From Gammaproteobacteria bacterium (GTDB lineage: Bacteria > Pseudomonadota > Gammaproteobacteria > SZUA-152), in assembly GCA_003229995.1 (NCBI GenBank), contig QIGJ01000123.1, positions 1-7,513 on the forward strand: 7,513 nt of DNA, given 5' to 3'. The notes below the pieces were generated by a model. That model was not told where the DNA came from. It ran no database searches and saw only the letters and a program-made list of their open reading frames with translations. The translations under genes were made by a program, and so were the position numbers. Positions 1 to 7,513 of this stretch are shown here, in pieces (within the stretch, counting starts at the first letter, position 1; each line of letters opens with the position of its first letter).

Positions 1-875
1 CTGAAGAGCAGCAAGCGAATACTCGATATTTGTATGAATTGGCCAGTGCCGAATTTGGTTACAAGGAAACGTTATTAGATAAAGTACAGGCCTTTCACTT
101 TAAAGGCGGGCAAGGTGCAAAAACGGGGATAGGGGGTCATCTTCCTAGTAATAAAAATATCGGAAAAATATCACAAGTAAGAGGTATACCCGAAGGTGAA
201 CCCGCAATCTCGCCACCTACGTTTAAACATATGTCCTCAGTTTCTGATTTTAAGCATTTTGCCGATTGCGTTAGAGAAATCACAGGAGGCATTCCTATTG
301 GCTTCAAGCTCAGTGCAAACCACATAGAAAAAGATATTCAGTTTGCACTGGATGCCAGTGCGGATTACATTATATTGGATGGTCGTGGGGGCAGTACCGG
401 TGCGGCACCCTCCATGTTTAGAGATCATATCAGTGTCCCCACTATTCCTGCACTTGCACGAGCTCGTCGTTACCTTGACGAGCAAAATGCAAGTGGGCGC
501 GTCACACTTATTATTACGGGTGGTTTACGCGTCCCCGTTGATTTCGTGAAGGCCCTGGCATTAGGTGCGGATGGCGTTGCTCTTGCTAATAGTGCAATAC
601 AAGCTGTGGGCTGTGTTGCCGCAAGAATGTGCAACACCAATAATTGCCCTGCGGGCATTGCCACCCAGAGAGCGGACCTGCGTCAGCGACTGGACATAGA
701 AACGTCAGCCGTTCAACTGCATCGTTTTCTTGATGCTGCTGTGATATTGATGCAAGTCATGGCCAGAGCCTGTGGCCATGATCATTTAAATAAATTCAAC
801 AAAGCGGATTTGGCAACATGGCATCATAAAATGTCCTTGTTATCAGGGGTCAGCTACTCAGGGTTTGGCAGGTAA
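1..875 (+). CDS. FMN-binding glutamate synthase family protein, C-terminal part (5' end outside window)
   Basis: The reading frame is already open at the window edge (first whole codon at 3) and ends at TAA 873-875. The TTG at 30 is internal and not the true start. The segment is the FMN-binding barrel of the glutamate synthase large-subunit family, in the stand-alone form that lacks the amidotransferase domain in many bacteria. Visible marks, in order, are a QGAKTGIGGHLP stretch, RGIPEGEPAISPP, a flavin-loop-like DGRGGSTGAAPS, ITGGLRVPVDFVKALALGADGVA, and a cysteine cluster CVAARMCNTNNCPAGIATQ. The Cys-x5-Cys-x4-Cys spacing matches the 3Fe-4S ligands of glutamate synthase. By family, such proteins transfer amino groups onto 2-oxoglutarate or an unknown acceptor using FMN and an iron-sulfur centre; the actual substrate of this one is not shown. 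No internal stop or frameshift is seen, in contrast to several neighbours. Family membership is secure; physiological role is uncertain. Confidence 0.92.
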   Translation, partial: EEQQANTRYLYELASAEFGYKETLLDKVQAFHFKGGQGAKTGIGGHLPSNKNIGKISQVRGIPEGEPAISPPTFKHMSSVSDFKHFADCVREITGGIPIGFKLSANHIEKDIQFALDASADYIILDGRGGSTGAAPSMFRDHISVPTIPALARARRYLDEQNASGRVTLIITGGLRVPVDFVKALALGADGVALANSAIQAVGCVAARMCNTNNCPAGIATQRADLRQRLDIETSAVQLHRFLDAAVILMQVMARACGHDHLNKFNKADLATWHHKMSLLSGVSYSGFGR

Positions 876-938
876 TTATAACGACTAAGTTCACCGAAAA
901 AATAAAGCGTAGCGCTGTCGGCGCTCTGGGCGTGCCCA

Positions 939-960
939 CACCTATGTTAGGTGCTATTTT
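939..960 (+). terminator. Weak hairpin downstream of the glutamate synthase gene
   Basis: A perfect 6-bp stem (CACCTA at 939-944 pairing with TAGGTG at 948-953) with a 3-nt loop is followed by CTATTTT. The stem is short, only moderately GC-rich, and the T tract is interrupted. A second 5-bp hairpin (AGCGC 911-915 with GCGCT 921-925) precedes it but has no T tract. It could end transcription of the upstream gene, but this is a weak candidate. Confidence 0.25.
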
Positions 961-1017
961 CAAAAAATGGTGTGTTGGTTTTTTTGATACTGAGTTAAGC
1001 GCCATCGTTGAACAAGG

Positions 1018-1750
1018 CTATTTTGAAAATTCTCGATTGGTGTGAAAAAAGAGTTTTAGGTATGGCATTGGAATCGCTTTCATTCGCTGTATTATATTGG
1101 GGTCGACGTTCACAAGTTCCGGGTCATCAATCGCGGCGATAACCTCATTTTTCCTGTCAATATTCTCCGTATCACGAAAGTCATAGAGCCAGCTTTGGTG
1201 ATTAAGGCCAGCCAGAGAATACGTCAATTTTTTCAGGCCGGTGCGTGATTGTATAAAATCAAAAACTTTTGAGTGCAGTGACGCTGGGTAATTCACAGAA
1301 CGAGCACATTGGTCGATTACGGTTTGAATGGCTGACCTTCCTAAAAGAAATACGGCAAGTCCGCTTGGACCAAGACCTTCGTCCCCCGAGATTTTTGTAG
1401 CGAGTGCAGCGCGTTCTGCTTTTGCTCGTGACTCCATTCCTCCCGGCCGGATTTGGCAAAGCAGGTGTGTTGCGTCGGTAAGCGCACTTTCGAGGCTCTG
1501 ATGTGTGCTGACGATCACTCCCGTAACGCCTGTTCGTAACTTGAAGTAAGTCTGTATTCTTTCTAGCCGGGGTTGATTGCGTCCATACAATCGTACGTGA
1601 ACCTTGGGAAGTGTGCCTTTTGCAACCGCCGTACTTAATTCGTCCAATAACCGGTGTTCCTACACTGGATTCTCCGATTATGGCGAGCTCCACATTATCT
1701 ATTGAAAATGCATGGTATTCATTAGCGTAGCGAAGTTGTAAAAAAGACAC
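1018..1750 (-). pseudogene. Glycoside hydrolase family 4-like protein, frameshifted and truncated
   Basis: Read on the minus strand, the N-terminal part (from about 1750, or GTG at 1691-1693) gives VELAIIGESSVGTPV, resembling the NAD-binding start of GH4 enzymes (usually IGGGSxxTPxL). The frame then changes near 1645-1655. The second frame, to TAG at 1018-1020, continues with LDELSTAV, an RLYGRNQPRLERI strand, CQIRPGGMESRAKAER (GH4: QIRVGGMEARxxDE), GLGPSGLA, and GLNHQSW, which carries the family metal-site histidine. Family members are about 430-450 residues and cleave 6-phospho- or other glucosides using NAD and a divalent metal. Here only about 240 codons remain. The segment carrying the metal-binding Cys (GLCN-type motif) is absent between NYPAS and GLNH, and the C-terminal half is missing. 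Reading across the break suggests about 2 nt lost. I judge it a decayed gene. A divergent NAD-dependent relative that is not a hydrolase is possible for its ancestor. Confidence 0.68.
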
Positions 1751-1788
1751 GTGATCAACTTTTGTTTCTTAAAGGTGACATATCATGA

Positions 1789-1816
1789 TTGACGAAAGGA
1801 GAAATGTATCTATAAT
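1789..1816 (+). promoter_or_regulatory. Near-consensus sigma70 promoter upstream of exported-protein gene
   Basis: TTGACG at 1789-1794 is separated by 16 bp from a perfect TATAAT at 1811-1816. It points toward the exported-protein gene, giving an expected transcript start near 1823 and a leader of about 100 nt that contains the heptanucleotide array. A second perfect TATAAT lies at 1860-1865 but has no acceptable -35 box at the right distance. Confidence 0.6.
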
Positions 1817-1870
1817 ATGACACAAAATAGATCTGTATTTTTCGGGTTTGTTAACACATTATAATTTTTT

Positions 1871-1912
1871 CCAGAGACCAGAGACCAGAGACCAGAGACC
1901 AGAGACCAGAGA
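1871..1912. repeat. Tandem heptanucleotide repeat, six perfect copies of CCAGAGA
   Basis: Six uninterrupted copies of the 7-bp unit CCAGAGA run from 1871 to 1912, followed by TTAGGCTAGATA and the ATG at 1925. The array is in the presumed 5' leader: TAG at 1919-1921 is in frame with and directly before the ATG, so the repeats are not part of that coding region. A 7-bp unit is not a multiple of three, and perfect short arrays of this kind are prone to slipped-strand copy-number change. The array lies between a strong promoter and the ribosome binding site, so any length change would alter leader length or structure rather than reading frame. Confidence 0.95.
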
Positions 1913-1924
1913 TTAGGCTAGATA

Positions 1925-2905
1925 ATGACCAAAACGACAAATCACAACAAGCTGGTTGTTCTGCCTGCTGAGAGTTACCCCGCTTGTTTTCCACAGATGG
2001 TATTGCCAACGTTATCCGCCGTCACTCTATTTTTGGTTGGTGTTTTTTTGCTCGTGACTTCAGGAGTCGGCTTCGCAGCTACAATGGTCAGCGATGATAC
2101 GCCGGCACCAGTGATCGTCAATCACACCACCCTTGGTACCGCTGACTTGGATCCATTGGGGTCTGAATTCGTCCACCAGTATCGACCGTAAGGCCGGGGT
2201 CACTTCCCAAATCAGTGCTCTGACTGTCGTCGGTGGCAACGCTAGCCGTTATCGGCCATCCTCAGGATCCCGTGTCGAGTTCACCTGGTCGGATGGCACG
2301 CCTACGGCTAGTACCACAACCACCACCGGTGTCTATCTTCCTGGAGTCGGCAATCGCTTCGAGTTTGATGTCCTTGCCGATACCACTTCGAAAACACTTA
2401 CCCTGTACGCGCCGGGGGCTGGAGAGCCCGTGGGCGGCTTGATATCAGCCTCAGTGATGGCTCCGCTGACCCAATTAGTGTTGTTATCGACAACCCCAAT
2501 GGCGTCATTGACCGAGAGATCACCATCAACTTTACCGCCGACAGTGCCGGGCAATCCCTACTTATTACCTATACCCTCCTTAATGGTTACGGTGTCGGCG
2601 GCAACATTACGTTGGCCGGAGTGGCACTCGCTGGCAGTGGTAGTAGTAGCTCTCATGCGCTGAGTCTGCCGTTTACCGAGGATTTTGGCAGCACCCTGGA
2701 CAACTGGGTCTTTGTTGATGAAGCTGACTTAGCTTCCAGCTGGGCTATCGTCAACGGCGAACTGCACCAACAGAACCGTGTCGAGTCCGCCAGCGCCTTC
2801 GACCAGAGTTATCATCTCGGCACCAAAAAAAGAAATAGGAACCCAGAAGGTTTCCTAAATTTACCCTCAAGTCATTTTTTATACTATCCAGCAAATTCGC
2901 CTTAA
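1925..2905 (+). pseudogene. Exported beta-rich surface/extracellular protein, two frameshifts, 3' truncated
   Basis: The start ATG 1925 is preceded by TAGG (1914-1917) at about 7 nt spacing. Residues 1-26 form a long polar n-region. Residues about 27-50 are hydrophobic, with a likely signal peptidase site near GFA/A (about 51), so export through Sec is expected. After the signal, the frame must shift at TT 2147-2148 (one extra T) to continue as WIHWGLNSS, AGVTSQIS, VEFTWSDGTPTAS, TGVYLPGVGNRFEF and ADTTSKTLTLYA. It must shift again at the G5 run 2414-2418 (one G short) to continue as GGWRARGRLDISLSDGS, VVIDNPNGVIDREITINF and LPFTEDFGSTLDNWVFVDEADLASSW. The first block resembles repeat modules of large bacterial extracellular proteins. 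The final DFG..DNW..VDE..W block looks like the start of a LamG/concanavalin-like domain. Recognisable coding ends near 2822; the remaining codons to TGA/TAA-type stop at 2905 run through the opposing terminator and look non-native. Codons end in C more often than in leuS, which fits acquired DNA. Confidence 0.7.
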
Positions 2906-2966
2906 TTTTTCGTTCACTTGCGGAGGAGGGCAGCAGAATCTCGAAGTATTTTTCCAGCGTAATCAT
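2751..2966 (-). CDS. Small hypothetical ORF overlapping the DUF1451 stop
   Basis: An ATG at 2964-2966 overlaps the TGA of the DUF1451 gene (TGATG arrangement), which often couples translation of neighbouring genes. The product begins MITLEKYFEILLPSS and is charged and helical-looking for about 37 residues. It then runs through the terminator hairpin and into the reverse complement of the exported gene, so its written end at 2751 is not credible. Other-frame stops (first at 2867-2869) lie just before the hairpin, and one extra base in the A6/T6 run at 2875-2880 would end it after about 31 residues. I recognise no family. It may be a short real gene, a truncated gene, or chance. Confidence 0.25.
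   Translation of the reverse strand: MITLEKYFEILLPSSASERKIKANLLDSIKNDLRVNLGNLLGSYFFFWCRDDNSGRRRWRTRHGSVGAVRR
2824..2857 (-). terminator. Intrinsic terminator of the DUF1451 transcription unit
   Basis: On the minus strand a hairpin with arms at 2849-2857 and 2836-2844 (nine pairs with one A/G mismatch, loop of four) is followed by a T-rich tail that includes seven consecutive Ts (A7 at 2825-2831 on the plus strand). Orientation and position fit the end of the DUF1451 unit. It also blocks the recognisable end of the exported gene on the other strand, marking the boundary between accessory and conserved DNA. Confidence 0.6.
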
Positions 2967-3486
2967 CAAAAATTGTCATCACTACATCGAATAAAAACGC
3001 GATTGTTACAGCCGGAGCAGAGTGGAATGTGTTTTGCTTTATGGAAATGGATTTGTTTGCCACATTCTGAACAGGCCAGTGTGCCGATGCCCGTGATTTC
3101 TCCGCTGTGATATATACTCGTACTGGCTGCTTGCTGCTCTAATTTCATTAGATCGAGTTTGGAAGAAAAGACGCAAAAACCTGCTCTTCTACTTGTTGCA
3201 GGTCGAAACGCAGCCAATCATGAAGTTCTTGTCCTTCTGGGCCAGTAAGATAATCTGCCGCATCTTCAATGTCTCTTTTGAGGTAATTGCCTATTTTTTC
3301 AGCTTCTTCATGAGTCAGTTCGCCGAGTTCCATAGCCAACCCCTGAGCTTTGTCGATGGCGCTGTGCAAGCGGGGTGCAACATCATTTTCGACCATTTGT
3401 ATACCGGTTTTGACGCGCTCCATCATATCATTGTAGGCAGTAGTGAATTTTTCTGTTGTTGAATGAGGATGATTTTGTTCAGTCAT
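2966..3486 (-). pseudogene. ybeL: DUF1451 / YbeL-type zinc-ribbon protein, single frameshift as written
   Basis: Starting at ATG 3484-3486, the first frame gives MTEQNHPHSTTEKF, an amphipathic helical region (VAPRLHSAIDKAQGLAMELGELTHEEAEKIGNY and beyond), then DWLRFDLQQVEEQVF. The frame then breaks between 3166 and 3179, where A4 and A5 runs (T on the coding strand) flank a short spacer. The other frame continues through KLDLMKLEQQA and YHSGEITGIGTLACSECGKQ to LCSGCNNRVF and TGA 2966-2968. Two CxxC pairs form the zinc ribbon, and YHSGE.xGxGxLxC is the hallmark of this family (E. coli YbeL, 160 aa). Adding one base restores exactly 173 residues. The molecular role of the family is not established. 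Its divergent position next to leuS is the same as in E. coli. Either a one-base sequencing deletion or a fresh pseudogene would give this pattern. Confidence 0.8.
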
Positions 3487-3535
3487 GGCATAATCTCACT
3501 AATTATTAGGACTAAAACTGTCGCTCGATTTTAAA

Positions 3536-3565
3536 AGTATAGCCCTAAACTAGGATACGCGTTAA
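3536..3565 (-). promoter_or_regulatory. Candidate promoter for the DUF1451 gene
   Basis: On the minus strand TTAACG (3560-3565) and TATACT (3536-3541) are separated by 18 bp, with an A/T-rich stretch toward the gene start at 3486. The match is partial (4/6 and 5/6). In the other direction, for leuS, only weak boxes are visible (TTTTAA 3529-3534 and TAGGAT 3551-3556), so the leuS promoter in this 103-bp divergent gap is not clearly resolved. Confidence 0.35.
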
Positions 3566-6035
<2,470 letters not shown>

Positions 6036-6038
6036 ATC

Positions 6039-6611
6039 GTGCGTTTTTATATAAAAAAAAGATTGTGTTCTTGCTTGATGCTTATTTGCATCGCTTCAAT
6101 GGCCGCGTGCGGGTGGCATTTTCGTGGTGATATCGCAGCCAGTCTGGATATTGATTCTATCGCTATTGAGGGTGGGCAGCAGGATGCTGCTTTTTATCAA
6201 CGTTTATCACAGGCGCTAGAACGCTCAGGCGTTCAAGTGAATCCGTTGGCAGAGGCTGATTTGACTTTGAAAATTGGCAATATTCAGAGAGACCGAAAGC
6301 CATTAACGATCTCGGCTGACGGTGCAGTAGAAGAGTATCAACTTTATTATGTAGTGGTTATCAGCGTGCAGGTCGCTGCTGGTGAATGGGTGATTCAAGA
6401 TCAATCTATAGAAGTGATTCGGAGTTACCGTTTTGACCGGACACAAATTTTGGCTAAAGAAAACGAAGAACGTCGCTTGTATAATGATATGCGTGACAAT
6501 GCCATACGACGGGTATTGCAACGACTGAGAGCTGCGAAGCCCGCTCAAAATAAAGATGCAGCGCCGAGCTCGATTGAGCGAGGACCGGAAGATGCGACGC
6601 ATGAAAATTAG
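6039..6611 (+). CDS. lptE: LPS-assembly lipoprotein LptE
   Basis: LptE (RlpB) is an outer-membrane lipoprotein that sits inside the LptD barrel and assists insertion of lipopolysaccharide into the outer leaflet. The 190-residue product starts with GTG 6039, three bases after the leuS stop. GGTGA at 6026-6030, inside leuS, is the likely ribosome binding site. The N-terminus has positive charges (residues 2-8), a hydrophobic core, and a lipobox SMAAC with the lipidated Cys at 24, followed by GWHFRG, the counterpart of the family's CGFxLRG. Later parts show alternating beta-type sequence (LDIDSIAIEGGQQDAAFYQRL, DLTLKIGNIQRDRKPLTIS, YQLYYVVVISVQVA) and an ENEERRLYNDMRDNAIRRVLQRL helix, all typical of LptE. 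The tail after about residue 168 is low-complexity and polar. The frame is intact. Position between leuS and holA is the conserved gammaproteobacterial arrangement. Confidence 0.93.
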   Translation: MRFYIKKRLCSCLMLICIASMAACGWHFRGDIAASLDIDSIAIEGGQQDAAFYQRLSQALERSGVQVNPLAEADLTLKIGNIQRDRKPLTISADGAVEEYQLYYVVVISVQVAAGEWVIQDQSIEVIRSYRFDRTQILAKENEERRLYNDMRDNAIRRVLQRLRAAKPAQNKDAAPSSIERGPEDATHEN

Positions 6612-7513
6612 GCATGAACAGCTGGAGTCACAGTTAAATAATTCGCTCCATCCCATCTATTTTGTGAGTGGCGATGAAGTATTGCTGGTGGAAGAGGCTG
6701 TAGATTTAGTTCGTCAGCAAGCGTTGGCGCAAGGCTACAGTGAAAGAACCGTGTTTCATGTGACGACAGGATGTGACTGGAATGAATGGTTGTTGGGTGC
6801 GGGTACGAAATCTTTGTTTGCCGATCGACAATTGCTGGAAGTGCGTTTGCCTACCGGTAAACCGGGCGATGCGGGTGCCAAGGCACTCATTCGATATGTA
6901 GAGCGCATGATGCCGGATAATCTCTTACTTATTATTGCGGGCAAGTTAGAGGGTGCTGTACAGCGGGCAAAATGGTTTAAAGCTGTGACCGATGCGGGTG
7001 TACATGTGCCCATTTGGCCATTAACAGTGAAACAACTGCCGGGCTGGCTTACGCTGAGAGCGAGAAAAAAGGGATTGAACCTGACATTCCAAGCCATTAC
7101 TGCTTTGGTGGAACGCACCGAAGGCAACCTTTTGGCGGCGGCGCAGGAGTTAGATAAGTTATATCTTCTTTATGGCGCTGTGCCGTTGGATGATGCGGAA
7201 GTCGTAGCCTCGGTGGTTGATAATGCTCGTTTTGATGTATTTGGTTTTGTCGATACAGTATTGTCTGCCGATGTTGATAAAATAAATAGAGTTATCAAAA
7301 ATTTACGATCAGAAGGAGTGGAGCCGATTCTTGTTTTATGGGCTTTGACACGTGAAGTGCGAGTGTTAGCTGAAATGAGTCGGGTACAGGAAGAAGAACG
7401 TATTTCCGTGGATCAGGTGATGCAGCGATGGCGTATATGGGATGCCCGTAAACCTTTAATAAAAAGAGCGTTAAGTGCTGCTGGAGCGCGTAAATGGTGG
7501 TCTGTCCTGGAGC
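6592..7513 (+). CDS. holA: DNA polymerase III subunit delta (3' end outside window)
   Basis: HolA is the delta subunit of the clamp loader that opens the beta sliding clamp at primed DNA. The frame is open to the window edge, giving about 307 of an expected 340 or so residues. Near the N-terminus HEQLESQLNNSLHPIYFVSGDEVLLVEEAVDLVR matches the family pattern (E. coli PEQLRAQL..YLLLGNDPLLLQES), followed by KSLFADRQLLEVRLP, NLLLIIAGKLEGAVQRAKWFKAV, LPGWLTLRARKKGL, RTEGNLLAAAQELDKLYLLYG, VDNARFDVFGFVDTVLSAD and EGVEPILVLWALTREVR. I chose ATG 6592 because GAGGA at 6580-6584 sits 7 nt upstream. ATG 6601, with GGAAG at 6587-6591, is an alternative that removes three residues and aligns equally well. 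Either start overlaps the end of lptE, implying translational coupling in a leuS-lptE-holA operon. No frame break is visible. Confidence 0.93.
   Translation, partial: MRRMKIRHEQLESQLNNSLHPIYFVSGDEVLLVEEAVDLVRQQALAQGYSERTVFHVTTGCDWNEWLLGAGTKSLFADRQLLEVRLPTGKPGDAGAKALIRYVERMMPDNLLLIIAGKLEGAVQRAKWFKAVTDAGVHVPIWPLTVKQLPGWLTLRARKKGLNLTFQAITALVERTEGNLLAAAQELDKLYLLYGAVPLDDAEVVASVVDNARFDVFGFVDTVLSADVDKINRVIKNLRSEGVEPILVLWALTREVRVLAEMSRVQEEERISVDQVMQRWRIWDARKPLIKRALSAAGARKWWSVLE

Noticed and set aside
1860..1865. Second TATAAT as an alternative promoter for the exported gene
   Set aside because: No acceptable -35 hexamer lies 16-18 bp upstream; the promoter at 1789-1816 is far better.
1871..1912. CRISPR array
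   Set aside because: The units are 7 bp, contiguous and without spacers; it is a simple tandem repeat.
2135..2170. KpnI, BamHI and EcoRI recognition sites within 36 bp, resembling a cloning polylinker
   Set aside because: The same bases encode the conserved-looking GTAD-WIHWGLNSS segment that continues on both sides, so the cluster is most likely chance and not vector sequence.
6303..6656. 117-codon minus-strand open frame over lptE/holA
   Set aside because: It covers well-supported genes on the other strand and its translation is cysteine- and serine-rich shadow sequence.
6756..7127. 123-codon minus-strand open frame over holA
   Set aside because: It is a mirror of the intact holA frame with no recognisable motif.

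Overview
The window reads as a piece of a gammaproteobacterial chromosome. The right half carries leuS-lptE-holA in the order typical of Gammaproteobacteria, with a ybeL-like (DUF1451) gene divergent upstream of leuS, as in Escherichia coli. LeuS keeps two zinc-type CxxC pairs and lacks the long leucine-specific insertion of the E. coli enzyme. This weakly suggests a lineage away from Enterobacterales (Coxiella/Legionella-like by recall), but the genus cannot be named from this window.

Layout. Positions 1-875 (+) hold the C-terminal part of an FMN-binding glutamate synthase-family protein. Positions about 876-2850 are an accessory stretch with two broken genes. The first, on the minus strand (1018-1750), is a truncated, frame-disrupted relative of glycoside hydrolase family 4. 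The second, on the plus strand (1925-2905), is an exported beta-rich protein disrupted by two frameshifts and cut off at its 3' end. Between them lie a near-consensus sigma70 promoter (1789-1816) and six perfect copies of the heptanucleotide CCAGAGA (1871-1912), immediately upstream of the exported gene. Positions 2751-3486 (minus strand) hold a DUF1451/YbeL-type zinc-ribbon gene, one frameshift apart from intact. A tiny ORF overlaps its stop, and a probable intrinsic terminator follows (2836-2857 plus a T tract). Positions 3590-6035 (+) are leuS, 6039-6611 lptE, and 6592 to the window end holA, packed as one operon.

How the genes fit together. LeuS charges leucine tRNA. LptE is the outer-membrane lipoprotein that plugs LptD for LPS export. 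HolA is the delta subunit of the DNA polymerase III clamp loader. They are not one pathway but form a classic conserved housekeeping operon. The accessory stretch has no visible functional link to them and looks like decaying acquired DNA.

The most striking property is the number of broken frames. Five frame disruptions are visible in four genes, including essential leuS, while the glutamate synthase fragment, lptE and holA read through cleanly. Either the sequence has indel errors, or real gene decay is under way and leuS is supplied elsewhere. I see no CRISPR array, tRNA, rRNA or recognisable transposase, and no convincing new molecular system.
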